A DNA stretch of 64,000 nt from Catonia carolina (GCA_035578175.1 JAQMRL010000004.1:36038401-36102400); one strand, 5' to 3'; positions 22,597 through 35,445 are shown, counted from the first letter of the stretch. Notes: generated by a model from the sequence alone, not told the origin. Numbers and translations are program-made.

Positions 22597-23250
22597 CAGT
22601 GGCGTAGGTACGGGGTTTGATCAGAGAGATATATCACCCAGCTTGGTCTTGGTTACTATGAAAAATTCAGAATCGTCAAAGTAAAAGATACATGTCAAAA
22701 ATTATCACGATAGATCGCAGGATGCAGCGGCGTAATATGACTTGGATGGTATGTGAATTGATAAAGTCTCCTCCTATCTCACTCTCTGTTCGTGAGTCGC
22801 GCTGTGACTACAGTATTTACTCAGTAACAGATCTTGATTTTGTTTTTATTTTTACAATATTAAATGTAATTTACTAGGTTCATTGTCATTTAATATGCAT
22901 TATTTAAAAATTTGTAACATACGACTGTGGTTTGTTTGGAGAGAGGTGAAAGGCATAATGACAGCCGTTTTCATAAGACAACAACACATAATTCTGCATA
23001 CAGGCCCAAAAATTATTTTTTAATTTATGTAGGCCATAACCGTCTTTTTATGAATTTTTTGTCTTATAACTAATAATTGTTTAAAAGATGGCTTAAAATT
23101 CACCTTTTGAAGTTAAAAAATGTCGAAAATTCCGGACCTCCTTTTTACTGGGGGGGGGGGGGGGGGGGCCTCTCCAGACCTCTCTATGTAGGCCTATACA
23201 TTTTTGTATTGGATATCACTCCCCATAACAAAAGTGTATCTACGCCACTG
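22597..23250. mobile_element. hAT-like non-autonomous DNA transposon
   Basis: A 654-bp element with terminal inverted repeats CAGTGGCGTAGGTAC (left) and CAGTGGCGTAGATAC (right, reverse complement), flanked on both sides by the identical 8-bp sequence CTTTCATA (22589-22596 and 23251-23258). An 8-bp target duplication and short CA-starting TIRs are hallmarks of the hAT superfamily. Internal frames at 22692-22877 and 23077-23262 are short, show no transposase motif, and one crosses a 17-18-base G run (23151-23168). It must have been moved by a transposase supplied elsewhere. Confidence 0.85.
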
Positions 23251-23258
23251 CTTTCATA

Positions 23259-23335
23259 CTAAACCCCGGAATCAAACCCATGATCTTCGACATAGCAGTC
23301 GAAGACGCTACCTTCTGAGCCAAATAGGAGTAGGC
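23259..23335 (-). repeat. tRNA-like SINE head, degenerate
   Basis: Minus strand reads GGCTCAGAAGGTAGCGTC (A-box region), TTCGACTGCTATGTCGAA as a perfect six-base anticodon-type stem, then GGGTTTGATTCCGG (B-box). The T-arm and acceptor stem do not close, so I judge it a SINE or tRNA pseudogene and not a working tRNA. It resembles the segment at 3672-3740. Confidence 0.5.
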
Positions 23336-24379
23336 CTACCAAAAACTTTTTTTTAAACAAGTAAAACTTTATTTTTATAAAATTCCTATATTTATAATGA
23401 CAATCATTTTGTAAATTATTATCAAAGTTATTCAATGAGAATTTTTAGTGGAATAAAACAAGGTTATAAAAACCCGGAGAAACCAAAACTGTTTTAGAGG
23501 TCCACATTATTTTTATAAGAGAAAAGAATGAAGTAGTTAAAAGAATAACGGATTTTATTCCAAGGAAAAATTAACACAGAAAGTTTGATCGTTTAAAAAA
23601 TGGCTTACATTGAAACACTTTTTATGCTATGGCCCAATTAGAAGTTGAGTTAAAAAAAGAGAAAAGAAAATATACTTGAAAGTTAAGTTTTGTAACATAC
23701 AAAAAAAGTTAGATAATAATTGAGAGAAAGCCTACAACCCGACCGACAACTGTTCGCTGGAGAAAATGTTCTGGAATCCTGGAAAAAAAGAGATTTAAAA
23801 TAAGTAAGGTCGGCGCTGCGACGAAGGCAACATACTACCGTCAAAGTAATTTCTATTTATAGGTCGTCTCTTTTTTTCATATTCTTCTTCTTCATTTTCT
23901 TTTAGATAGATATGAACAGTTCTGTGTATATCTAAAAACCACACACAACATACGTACATGTACCATTCCACTTCTTGTTCCAGCGACACAATAGGATATC
24001 TTCAGGCAGTTGGCAACCTTCACTCTATGAAACTGGGACAACACATAAAATTACTATTTGTGATTTTCAGTTTCTTTGCACCAATTTTCTCTTGTTCTAC
24101 GATATGTTACTAACTTTGTTTGTCACTTTATTATTGTTAAAAATAATTTTTAACATTTAAGTTTATTATAAATAGGCCTAGGTACTTATAATTTAACAAA
24201 ATTAAATATGATATACGTTAAAAATTCAGCAAAACAATACTCTTTACGTACAATACCTACGAGGTCTCACCTTATTGTATCACCTTCATCATTTCTAGCC
24301 CAATATTACATTCCTATCGACAAAATTTGCGTAACTATCTCATATAAACACAAAGTGAATTTTTTGGTGTTTTTTTTTT
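23336..24379. other. AT-rich, no gene seen
   Basis: Short frames at 23795-23989 (-) and 23975-24160 (+) show no known motif. Confidence 0.45.
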
Positions 24380-24510
24380 TGTCATCAGTCTGCTGGCTGG
24401 TTTGATGCATATCAAACTTTTTTGAGGCATATTGTAATTCTAACAAAAGTTTGTTAACTATTTATTTACCCAGATCCCGAAACGGACCTTAGCAATAAGT
24501 GTCACAATAA
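24380..24510 (+). repeat. Hairpin-core repeat plus short shared repeat copy 2
   Basis: GTCATCAGTCTGCTGGCTGG followed by TTTGATGC (24381-24408) is a hairpin-forming core word common in arthropod interspersed repeats and similar to the R380 5' end. Right after it, ACCCAGATCCCGAAACGGAC (24470-24488) repeats the short family seen at 331-385. Only fragments are present. Confidence 0.45.
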
Positions 24511-26130
24511 TACAGGTCTAATATGTAATCCCATTTTCGCAATTTTGTTGGATACGCTGCTTTATCAGTGAGCCCTCGCATTGAATCTTTGCAAAGCAAG
24601 TAACTGGAAGTACATCTCCATTCATAACAAAATACTCTTTTATGAATGAAACGTATAAAAGTACACTTAAAACCATTGAGTATATTCATAAAATAATGAA
24701 AATTTAATTTTTATATGTGAATTTAAAAATATATTATTAAAAGTTTTTTTAAATATAACTTTTGTATTTATCAAAACTGTGGAAATAATAATAATAATAA
24801 TCTTAAAATATATTCTTGGGTTCGAAATTCCCTCAATATAAAAGAAAACATTACGGCTGGATAGAATTATGTATGAGCATATTTTTTAATTAACTCAGTA
24901 ATTTACAAAAATTGAAAAGTATTTAAAAAATTATAAATAAGTATAAACATACGTATTACATTACAGCTAATTTTAAGTGTTTTTTTTCTTTACAATCGAG
25001 TAATTATTTAATTTTCAATGAAAGGTAAAATAATTAGGTGTTCTACATTCATAATTAAAAACGTAACTCATCCGTTAACTTTTACAAAGTTATTGAAAAT
25101 TACCCATGTCTATTTTTGAATTTCGTATTTATATATCGTAGTTAATCAAAATGTGTAAGTTAAATTGAATAACTTATTTTTATTTTCACATATTTAAGTT
25201 TTAATGTTTTTGTATACTATATTTTATACAATAAGAGGTTTAGGTTGAAAATAATCTTTTATTTTAAAATAAAGAGATATAATAATTTAATTTTTTATTT
25301 ATATCTAGTCTTACGGTTTGGAGAATATTATTTTCTTTAAAATGCATTCTTCAAAATGTATGTCACTATTTCTATTCATTAGCCTTAATTAATCATTTTT
25401 GATAATAGAAAAAATTATCTCTTTTTGTTAATTTTTTCATCGTTCCTTACCAACCGAACATCCATCACTTTCCCCATTAAATTATTTTATTTTTTTTATT
25501 CACTAGTTCTTACTTTAATTTACCTCTCGTACTTCAAATTTTTTCCATCTGCATTCTAAAATATTTTTTTATTATTTCTTTCAATATTTTATACTTTGTT
25601 TTTTTATTTTTATCGTTATTTCAATTCGTATGTCATTTTATGTTATTATATTCTTCTTTTTCAGTCGTACTAATATAGAATATACCTATTATTGCGAAGA
25701 AGTACTATTACGTTGAAATGTAAGTTTGAATATAATGAAAATGTTACTCTTCGTATCCCAGAAATAACAATTAAGAAATAACTACAGGATTTAATATCCT
25801 CAAGAACTTCAAATTAAAATTAAAAATTATTATTAAAAACCCTCATTAGATTTGAACGTATAAATATAGTGAAACATGGGTAGTTTCTTCTTGTAATATT
25901 TCAAAATTTTGAATTCTTTTTTATGTACATAAACTTTGTGAACATTTTCCAAAATGTTTCATTAATATCATGTTATATTTTTGTACCATATTCTTCATGT
26001 TCCTTTTGGCATTTATGTTTTCAATGCCATTATTTTACGAAATTGAAAACCTAATTCTAATCCGTATTCACCCGGTTGAGCAGCTTTAATTTTCTAGAAT
26101 GTAATGTCTGGTTTCCCGGAGAATTTGAGG
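24511..26130. other. AT-rich, no gene seen
   Basis: The minus frame at 24489-24689 (66 codons) is cysteine- and tyrosine-rich, but I do not recognise it. The rest is low-GC sequence without clear features. Confidence 0.4.
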
Positions 26131-26901
26131 TGCTACTGTAATATGCATCCTACCACGATATGTTCAGTGACGTTTGTATTTGTTGATATGGTAGCACTGT
26201 CCACTAGCACTTTTCGCGCGTAAAGATTCACATATTTTACATTAAGGTTATATGTCTTAATATAAAAATATGAAAAATATAAATAAATATAAAAATATTA
26301 TATTGCCGGCCCGTTGGCGTAATGGTTAGCGCAACTGGCTTCTACGCCGGGGTCCCGGGTTCGATTCCCAGTCAGGTCTGGCAGTTTTTCATCACTCATT
26401 TTCATCTATGACCCTTCTCACCGTTTGCATTGGCAGTAATTGCAAAACAGTCGACGTTAAACCCAAAAAAAGTTAATATAAAAAAATCGTATATAATAAC
26501 TCGACGATACATTGTGGAAAATTATGTGAAAACAAAACCTGATTTGTTTGTTGCTCTTCTAAATGACATTTTTATAATGTGTATCGTGTATACGCAGACT
26601 TAACATAAGAATAACTAAAATACATACATAAATTATTAAATTACTACTTAAAATTATTTTTAAGTAGGCCTACCTATAATATTTAATATCCTTTTCGTAT
26701 TATTAGCTATTGTAAATTATCATATTATTATCGTTTTCTTGTAAATTACCCTTTTTATTGTCGTTATTTTATACTTTTTTCTTTAAATTATCCTTTTATT
26801 GTAAAGTAGGTATGCAAAATTGCTACTGGACTGTGCTACCACATGAACAAATACAAATTTCACTAGACATAACGTGGTAGGCCGCATATTATACAGTAGC
26901 A
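26131..26901. mobile_element. Foldback/TIR element with ~90-bp inverted ends
   Basis: The left end (26131-26220) and the reverse complement of the right end (26812-26901) align along ~90 bp: TGCTACTGTA, CCTACCACG, TATGT, AGTGA, TTTGTATTTGTT, GGTAGCAC, GTCCA and TAGCA. Long inverted ends around a non-coding centre suggest a MITE or foldback transposon. A SINE (26305-26471) has inserted inside it. No firm target duplication was seen. Confidence 0.75.
26305..26471 (+). mobile_element. tRNA-derived SINE, family S1, copy 2
   Basis: Begins GCCGGCCCGTTGGCGTAATG, carries GGTTAGCGCAACTGGC (A-box region) and GGTTCGATTCC (B-box), then the family tail GCAGTAATTGCAAAACAGTC with GACGTTAAACCC and an A-run. 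Complete and close in sequence to the minus-strand copy at 103-266 across the tRNA head. Confidence 0.9.
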
Positions 26902-28064
26902 CAGAATTTTATATCGATTGTAAGATCGAGTGTTCCAATAGAATAAATGGAGCATTCAAGAAGACACTCAAGTACAAAGTAAAACAAGTTACTCATGAAA
27001 TTTTATTAACTGATTATTAACTGATGTTTGTTTCTAATCGCCGGTTTGGAAGTGAGATCTAGACAAACGGCTCTCCACAAACGGAGATGAGATTTCTGAA
27101 ATCAGTGGTGCATGATTCCCGACTAAATAGATAGTGAAATTGAGAGATTAGACAGCAACTGGGTATTATTCTACTAGAGAAAAGCGTAGACAATTACAGA
27201 GAGCAGTGGTAGGCACGCATTGAAATTATTAGTGTGAACCGAATTCTTAAGATAATACACCTTTTAATACAATCATTATCTTGTAGTTCTACAGCCCTTC
27301 GTTGGATTTGCCTTCCTCCACAATCCTCACAGCTAGTTGTTAACCTTGCCTTCTAGTAAAAGCACCCCATTAAATTAATCTTACTGATAAAATTTTACAC
27401 AGATTTACAAAATATATATCGTTCAAAATTCTTCACTAGTCACACACAAGTACACGATAATTTACTTCTGCGTTCACTTACGATGTTACATCTACCTGAA
27501 ATTCCCGTAAGATGTTGAAAAAGAGATCTGATAATTTAACAAATAAAAATTACTCAGAATTAGAAGGTTGCTAATCGAAACCTTTGCCAAGTCACGAATC
27601 GGGGCCCTATTGTTCTCATTTCAATTCAATTATCTTCATCACATTTACTTGTACTATCATTTTACAGTTATTTCCATAATAACGTACTTACAAAGTAACC
27701 TATTAGGCAACAGTCAAGAAATTAGACGCCTTAAAGGTTGTGACGATTCAAGTTTGATTTTATTATTATTATTATTATCTTGTCCCTTATTTTCCTTCAA
27801 TAAAACATTATTCACATCAAATCATTATAGGTTTTATTCAATTAATATAATGGATAAACTATTTAATGTTCCAATATATATTTTATTTTACTTTTTAAGA
27901 ACAAATGTGGGACCTCCTTCTCCTTTCAATATCTAGGCCCCACTCAATAAAACATTTTTACAAAATTCTTTAACAACCTACCTACTAGCCCTTAGCAACC
28001 CGATTTTGTTTACAACTCTTTTTCCTTTTAAAAATTAAATTATTTTTTATTATTCTATTTCGAA
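26902..28064. other. AT-rich; TTA microsatellite; no gene seen
   Basis: Contains (TTA)n at about 27759-27779. The plus frame at 27568-27936 (122 codons) reads through this microsatellite as a leucine run and has no recognisable domain, so I do not call it a gene. Confidence 0.45.
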
Positions 28065-28394
28065 ACCCACCGAGTTGGTCTAGAGGTAAAAGTCGTCGCC
28101 AAAATCAGCTGTTTAACAGCTGATTTTCGGAGACGAAGGTTCCTGGTTCAAATCCTAGTAAAGGTAGTTACTTTTATACGGATTTGAATGCTAGTCAGTG
28201 GTTACCGGTGTACTTTGATGGTTGGGGTTCAATTAACCATACTCTCTCAGGAATGGTCGACCTGAGTCTGTACAAGACTACACCTCGTTTACACGTCATA
28301 CACATCATCCTCATCTCATTAGGTCATGGGGTTGCTTATTGTTCTGAATTGAACAGATTGCAACGTACACACATTAGAGATTACAAAAAAAAAA
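28065..28394 (+). mobile_element. tRNA-derived SINE, family S2, copy 1
   Basis: A ~330-bp element: GAGTTGGTCTAGAGGTAAAA (A-box region), an extended palindromic arm AAAATCAGCTG...CAGCTGATTTT where a tRNA would have its anticodon arm, B-box GGTTCAAATCC (28145-28155), a ~210-bp body, and an A-tail ending at 28394. Copies 2 and 3 are at 51614-51928 and 51976-52299, and a fragment lies at 59076-59146. The frame at 28184-28447 is part of the element body. Confidence 0.9.
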
Positions 28395-30964
28395 TTTCTA
28401 TTTCCACCAGCTGGGTCTATTTACATTTACTTCAGACCAAAACATAAACAAAGCCAGCTGTCAATGATTTTGAATCGTCACAAGGTACCCGGAGTGAAAC
28501 AAATTGAAAATTTTCACATTTCCGGTTTTTTGCAAATTATTAAAATTCAGAGTTTTCTGCATACAACGATAAAGGTATAATTTGTAGGGAGTTTTGCAGT
28601 TTTTTAAATTAAAAACATATGTTCAATCCTTACGTTATTTTTTAAACTTACCATTTGCATAATATCTCTATTTTTTTAATGACAACAGATATTTTTATGA
28701 CAACAGTGGTAAGCGATATTTTTTGTTTTAAAACTTTAAGTTAGCACCAGACCACTGGTGAATATAATATATTAACCTCTGAACTGTAAAAAATAACATA
28801 CTGAATTATTTAACGTATAATTTGTGTTCCCTTATAATTTTTCGTTTCCCGTAAATAGCAATTTTTGACGCATAAGGAACATTTTCTCAGCCAACTGTGA
28901 ATAGATTTTAATGAAAGTTTCGCACAACCTTTCATACTATAATTTCATGTACTGAGTTAATATCACAGTAAAATAATGTGTTTAAATATTTATTTTTTAC
29001 TTCAATAGGCAAAAAGTTATGATTTTCAAAAGTGGTAATTTCAAAAGAAATTTTACTTCCTAACAATATATCAAGATGCTACGAACTCAATGAATGTAAA
29101 CAGCCTGAAAAGTAAGCACAAAAAAATTGGATAGATAACGCTAACAGTTTTTGAGAAAATGTTCCTTACATTAACATTACGGAGATAGGCAATCTGGGTC
29201 GGCATAAAAGAAATCGTGTTTTAGATTCTTAGTTTTCATTTACTTCTCTATTTGTAGTTTTCTAATTTCTTATTTTTCTATATAATAAAAAATACGATAG
29301 ATTATAGGCTATAGTTACTAATATATATAAACCTATTTTAGTTCTTTTTTATTTATTAAAGTCATATAAACTTATTCTATTGATGTTTTAATTTATCTTT
29401 TGTCTTACTTTTTGTAATTTCTTTTAGTTAATTATATTAATTTTTATTTCAATGTTATTATTGTTGGTTTACTTTTGTATGATATTTTTCATATTTATTT
29501 AAATAAGTGTTTTTTTACATTTAACAGGAGTATTTGTAAAAATAATTTTTGAAGTTTTAAATTCAAGTATTTTCATAGGAGCGCCATCATTGAATAGTAT
29601 TTTCTTTCTACCCATTATTTTTAAACTATTTTACTTATATAGCATTTATACTAATTTGTAAATAATAAATATTAAAAAAGAAATTACAGTTATAAATAAA
29701 CCATTAAATAAATAAATTCTGTTGTTATTTATACTGAAAGATATGTTTCAAATACTAGTATTGTTTTATAATAGAATCTGTATTTTTACAAAAATAATAT
29801 AAAAATTATCATAATAGATAAGATAAAATGTATCAAAGAAAATTAAATAATAAAAACTTAACATCATAAAGTTGTTTTTGTTTTATACAGGCTACTTTGA
29901 AATCTTAAAGATGTGTACAAAGTAAATTACGAGATAATAAAATAGATAACAATTATTTCTTTGTTTTATATGTTATTTAATTTGATAAAATAATAAAAGA
30001 AAATGAACCACAAACAACGAAGAAATATTTATGAATGCAGCCAGAAAGTAAGTGGTCTGAATATATAATATTTTAAGAAATTTGCTTTGAATTTTAGTTC
30101 TCTCATGTCTTTTCCACTTCTCATTATTTTTTTCTCTTTCACTTTCTACGCATACATACACACATATGCTGATTGTGTTTTCTCGTCTTTTTTCTTCTTC
30201 CCAAATGCCTGTTTGTTGTTATGTTCTGAATCACATGTTATTTTTCAAGTCATCAGACAATTGTGAAACCTGGCAATGCGATATATTAGTGTGTGAGTGA
30301 GGGAGTCTGAGAATAAGTTGGCATTTTACTTCTCTAAAATATTCTCTCAACGATAAAGATAGACTCTTCTCAACTCATTTTAAAATAAAGAAAAAATAAG
30401 AGACAAAAGGCAGTAAATCTGTTGTGTTTCTTGCTTGAATATGTTACTTCGTTAATGCTGTTATTTATTTTAATATTTTTAGATCGTATAATTATTCTGC
30501 GTAAAAGATTGTCAGTTCTTAGAAAATATGAAATATATATTTTTAGTAAATTGTCATTTTTCTTTTTAAAAAAGATTAATGTTTTTTCATTCTTTCATGT
30601 AATTAAATATTGTATTATCGTGATCTCGAATACCAAGAATTGGTAAAAGATTACCTTTCTAAATAGAATAGAATATTTAATAAGTCAACGAAGACTTCTA
30701 CCGAAAATCTCATTATTTTTGTAAAAAAGATTTAATAGCCCTTACTAAATTTAAATATCTTTTTCATTAATATTTGAATCAGTTTTTTCCCCGTAGAGTA
30801 AATTTTCAGCTACTGCGTTTGTTAGATTTGATGTATCTAGTAAGAAAAATAGTCATTAAATTAGGTGATAGTAAATTACGAAGGGTATTTTATAAAAAAG
30901 ATTTACAATAATTATAGTAATGAATATATGAAATTTGACTGAAGATTAAGAAATTTAAACGAAC
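28395..30964. other. AT-rich, no gene seen
   Basis: A 16-base inverted pair AAGGAACATTTTCTCA / TGAGAAAATGTTCCTT lies at about 28875-28890 and 29153-29169. Otherwise very AT-rich with short frames (29973-30161 -, 30422-30646 +) that are low-complexity and unrecognised. Confidence 0.45.
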
Positions 30965-31312
30965 TATGAAACCTATGCCGGCGGTAATCCATCGTTTTTT
31001 ATCCGGCATCTTCATTAATCGGTCGGTCTTTGAGATTTTTCAACAGTAAGCGAGACGAGTCGAAAAAGATAGACAAATGGAAGTCGATGTTTTAATAGTT
31101 GTTTCTATGTAATATTTTGTTTTAACCTTATCTTAATTCATTAAATAAAAGTGAAATATATAATAGGGTTGTCCGAAATGTTCATTTTTTCTTTTTTATC
31201 TGAAAAAGATACAATTTCCATATTTCATATAGGGCTAAGTTTTCACTAATCCAACATTTTAAAAATCTGGCACTTAAGCTATCCCATATATGGCGGATTA
31301 CCAGGAGTCTAC
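30965..31312. repeat. Possible pogo/Tigger-like MITE
   Basis: The left side carries GCGGTAATCC, ATCCGGCATC and TTAATCGG. The reverse complement of the right side (31215-31312) carries CTGGTAATCCGCCA, GGATAG, GTGCCAGA and TTGGATTAG. Repeated 'TAATCC/ATCCG(C/G)CA' words at both ends resemble terminal repeats of some pogo-group elements. The match is loose. Confidence 0.3.
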
Positions 31313-31619
31313 TTTACTCACAAGATTAAAGAAAAAAGAAATTATATTTTTTATAATTTATATAAAGCATAGATTCTCTACTACGTCACTAATCCTAGAA
31401 AGTAGTAAATAGTATTAAAACAATAATCAATTACTTTTACCATACGTCACAGACCTAGCAAAATAATTTTATAATTCATTTCATCTTCAAATTCAAACAC
31501 ACAAATTCGTACAGATAACAGACGCATTCAAGACATAATACCAGGTTCTGTGGAAAATAAAGGCTCAAGCTCATTAGCCAAGAGACCTTCTCCAAAGGAA
31601 ATAATTATTATGTTACAAT

Positions 31620-31843
31620 TTTAAAAAAAATTGGAAGTTTTGCCTTACTTTTCTTGTACTGCTTTTGCAGCTCCAACTCATATGCATCGATATTATCCCC
31701 CCGCTGTTGATCCAGCTGTTAATCATTGCATCGCTGACGCTGCTCCAACTACCACAACGAGGTAGTTAGAGGGGGAACTGTTCCCCAGTCTTCTGTTGGC
31801 GCATGCGTAGAGGAATGTTTTTACTATATTTTTCTGTTATAGT
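31620..31843 (+). repeat. Repeat family F3, copy 2
   Basis: Second copy of the family at 9462-9670, sharing TTGTACT, CATCGATATTA/CTATT, TTAATCATTGCATCGCTGAC, TTAGAGGGGGAA and CCCAGTCTTC. No coding potential was seen. Confidence 0.65.
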
Positions 31844-34246
31844 TTGGTTGATGTATTAGTGTTAGCACTATCAAGTGTTTACACAAGTAAATAACTTTAC
31901 AAATTGTTTCCAAATTCGAAAATTTTTATTTTGTTAACTGAGTCTATTCGTTCTAAGGCCTAATTATTTTCTTTCAGATGAAGAATTGACGTAAATTTCC
32001 TTTTCTGGCTCAAATTTATTTTATAAATCATTGAAATTCTTGATACAAAATTTTCAATTTGTATTTTGCAAGTGTGTTAGCCCATAATGTATTGATATGT
32101 GTTTAATAATTATGGTAAAGTGCAGAGCAAAGTATTATCAAGAGGTATAATTAAAGGAAAGGAAAATTAATGAAAATAAATTGTTCAGTTTGATTGTAAA
32201 GGGGTTGAATGAACGGAAATAATAAGAAAGGTAAACGGAAATACAAAAGATAAAAAGGAATTCTGAGAAGTAATAATGGAAGGAAGTCTGAAGTTCAGGA
32301 ATGAACAGTAAATTCAAAGAGAAAAGAGGAAAACACGGTTGATTGCAGCAATTAGGGAATCATTTAACAGTCAATTGAACTATCAACAACAAATGTCACA
32401 TCTGTACTGGAGCTGAACACTGAAAAAGGGGCGGGGTTTCCTACAACCCCTCTCTTGATTATGTCTCGACCATCACTCTCTCACCCTATTTGTTTCTCTT
32501 TCTCTCTTATATCTTTTAACTTTAAACATTGTACAGCCTAACAAAATCCTTATTACATTTATGTCATGTATTTCACCTGTAGCAATATGATTTTTTCCCT
32601 AGATGAAAACAAAAAATAACCTTGCTTATGGATTTGACTTTCTTTTTTTAATAAACTAATAATTTATTAATCTGCAATTTGCACTAGACAGTTTATGTTA
32701 ACATCATTAAATTCCTAAAAAATATAGCCTAAGGGGTTTACCCATTGATCTTCTGTTTTTCACTTCTGTTTTTGCGTAAACAGTAGTTTTCTTTTAGGAA
32801 TTTCTTCTCTATTCCGCCATTAATTAACTTGGAAATATCAAGGAAGCCTACTTAAGTTATTCAAGACAAGTAATTAGCAAAAATACTAATAATGGTACAC
32901 AATACTACGTCATATCTGCCTTACTTGAATTTTTAGAGGTTGTAATAACCATATAACTTCATTTTTTTTAGATACTTTTGTTTAACTCTAAACAAAATTT
33001 AAGCAAACATTATAGAATAGCTATTAAATTCTGGTTTTGTAACAGAATAGTGTTAGCACTAAATACTTTACTAGAATTTTATTTTTACTTGATAGATTCA
33101 ACTTGCATTTGAGTTATCACTAAAGTAGTAACTAAGAGAAGACAAAACACATAAAGAAATGTAGAGTATTAAGTCTTGTGGGAAGTGAGAATACAGAAGT
33201 TAAAAATTTGTGAAATAATTTAAATCTCTAGCTACATTTAATTTAAATCAGAAGCTACGTTGTGTGTAGATTTCAATTTTCTAACATCTTTTATTAAATA
33301 ATTATTAAATAATGAAGATAAAGAATATTAGTTTTTAGACCTCCTGTAAAACCAAAAAAATATATTTAACACCCTTTACTTCTTAGTTGCAGAAATAAAA
33401 TACCTGCAGTAATCTAATCAAAGGATTTATTTAAGTACTGCATTTAATAGAATTGTATTAAGTAAATAATTTTCATACTCAAGTAGTGTTAATACAGTAA
33501 TCAATCTTTATTTTAATATATATTTAAAGTTGGTATCATATTTCTCTTTACGACTTGTTACTTAGTACTTGTTACATAATAGTAGACTACATTAATCCAA
33601 TGTTTCTGCCATGAACTCCACTTTATTATCTTATAAACACAAACTTCTTGTTCAACTGTTAGTCTCTAGGGATTCAATATTAGTTTGCTTTGAATATGGT
33701 TAATTCAATCTTTAAGATAATATAATAACATTTGTTTCCTATGTAACTTAAAGGTCGTGAATTCAATAAAGTTTCTCCGATTTTCTATGCTGTGTTTAAT
33801 TATTATTTCGTATATAATGTTAAAATTTCAATTATACGTAGTAATTTCATTTTAAAGTTGTATTTTAATTTGTGTATCAGTCATAAAACTTAAATTATTG
33901 GGGTAACTTTTTCAATCTATTATAAAATTCTATGTGTACATAATTATAACAATCTACAATCAATAATTGATTGTTTTATTATTAATAGGAGAAACAGATC
34001 TTGTTATAGTAAGAATATCTAAGAAATTTGACGAAGTTCAAAGTTCATATATTACACTTCTTAACAAATCGTATATAATATTTCATTAGTTTTGTGTTTG
34101 ATTTTTTGCTTTGACTCCTAGTTACCGGATTTGTGCGTCATTTTAAATAGAAATTTAATAATAATATACTTTTAAATTAATATTATGTTATAAAGATCAG
34201 AATGAACTATTCTCCCCTCAATTTTACGATATAAATTGAATTGGGA
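31844..34246. other. AT-rich, no gene seen
   Basis: A purine-rich stretch near 32150-32340 and a pyrimidine-rich stretch near 32430-32520 stand out weakly. No frame of note. Confidence 0.5.
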
Positions 34247-34612
34247 AATTGGAATGTATGGTTTTAACCTCTAGAGACTTTACTACGTAAAACGAGGAGT
34301 CAGGTGGTTTATCACGCCTTCCTCACTGAGTGGAAAGTATGCTCATTAGCATACAAGGCCCGCTAAAAAGCATCCACTTTCTACCCTGCAAATGACACCT
34401 TCACTTCATTCACAACACACAACAGGGTCTGCCTGTATAATGAAATTCATTACTCTCAGAGGAGATAAATGTGTTAGTGTATTTTACACCTCTACCTCTT
34501 GTGTTCTTAAAATATGTTTGTCATATAAATCGGCTGATCATTTGATAAGAAACAGAACTATTTTTTTGTAGCCTTGATCGAGAAATAATTTAATATTCCA
34601 CCTGCCTGTTAT
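34247..34612 (+). repeat. R380 repeat, copy 7
   Basis: Lacks the first ~25 bp and begins near GAATGTATGGTTTTAACCTC. It then follows the family to TAATATTCCACCTGCCTGTT. ACAACA is duplicated before ACAGGGTCTG. Confidence 0.8.
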
Positions 34613-34725
34613 CAATGAATAATTAAATAAAAACTATTAATTAATTATTTTCTATGAGTTTAAAGTTTTTTAGTGTAGGGTCAAATATTTTAGACCACGT
34701 GATGTGACTTTAGGTTTATGGAAAA

Positions 34726-34930
34726 TTTTTGCTACCTCTTTCTCAGCATTCGTTCACTGTAGGCTTTTATCCTTTCTTCTGTACACTCGGTGTTCTGTTT
34801 TTTCTGTTCATGGAAGCCCCTAATTTAATAATAAAGTCTGTAATTAGTATTGTCTGAATTTGGTTCGGTTCATTAAGTTTTCTCAGTTTATTCCGGTTTT
34901 CTCAACATCCTTTCTAATTCCTTTAACTAT
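34726..34930 (-). pseudogene. RTE-type LINE C-terminal tail (heavily decayed)
   Basis: Minus-strand pieces: RKDVEKTGIN, a stop, ENLMNRTKFRQY, then after frame changes TECTEERIKAYSERMLRKR. The order and words match the terminal part of RTE-type polyproteins ('EVEKDLEKL... NRxxFR ... WTEERKxxHSERMxxxW'). Same family tail as 12590-13062. Confidence 0.65.
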
Positions 34931-35119
34931 TTATCCGACACTTTAATCTTTAAGTCTATTATTTTGTGACTTAAAAATGTATTTTGTCAACCGGTTTAAA
35001 TTAATGAATGAATAATAAAACAAACGATAATTTTGTAATTTCGTTAAACGGTAAACTTATAAAAATCCCTTTCATAAGACGACGTGCCTCATGGCTGGTG
35101 GAAATTTTTGAAAAGACTT
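34931..35119. other. AT-rich, no gene seen
   Basis: Nothing recognised. Confidence 0.5.
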
Positions 35120-35445
35120 ACATTTGACTTATGGCAAAAACCATTAGTAATTTCTGTATCTACTCTTAAAGAGGAATCTAATGACTATATTTGTTTCCAA
35201 ATTTCGACTTTGATTCCTTGACTTCCGGTTTTGGGCCAATTCCAGTCAAACCAAACTTCAAACCCAACCCAGACCCAGTAACGTTTTGTGCAGATAATGA
35301 ATCTGAAAACCGTTTGTAGCTATCTCTTGTAATTTCTTCTGATTTTAATTTTTTGACTTCCGGGTTTGGACTAATTGCGGTCAAAACCGGAACTTCGAAC
35401 CAAATTTAGGCTCATTAACGTTTTATGTAGATTACGAAAACCGTT
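35120..35445 (-). repeat. Repeat family F2, partial reverse copy
   Basis: In reverse orientation it carries GATTTCTGTATCTACTCTTA-type sequence (here ATTTCTGTATCTACTCTTAA on the plus strand) and GTTTCCAAATTTCGACTTTG, plus two GACTTCCGG blocks. These are the same subunit words as in 5306-5518. The minus frame at 35178-35384 is a by-product of the repeated subunits. Confidence 0.6.

Noticed and set aside
23259..23335. tRNA-Ser(GCT)-like gene
   Set aside because: The anticodon stem is perfect, but the T-arm and acceptor stem fail to pair.
27568..27936. 122-codon plus frame
   Set aside because: Contains a leucine run from a TTA microsatellite and no recognisable domain.
28184..28447. 87-codon plus frame
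   Set aside because: Entirely within SINE S2 copy 1; the 51448-51891 frame likewise runs into S2 copy 2.
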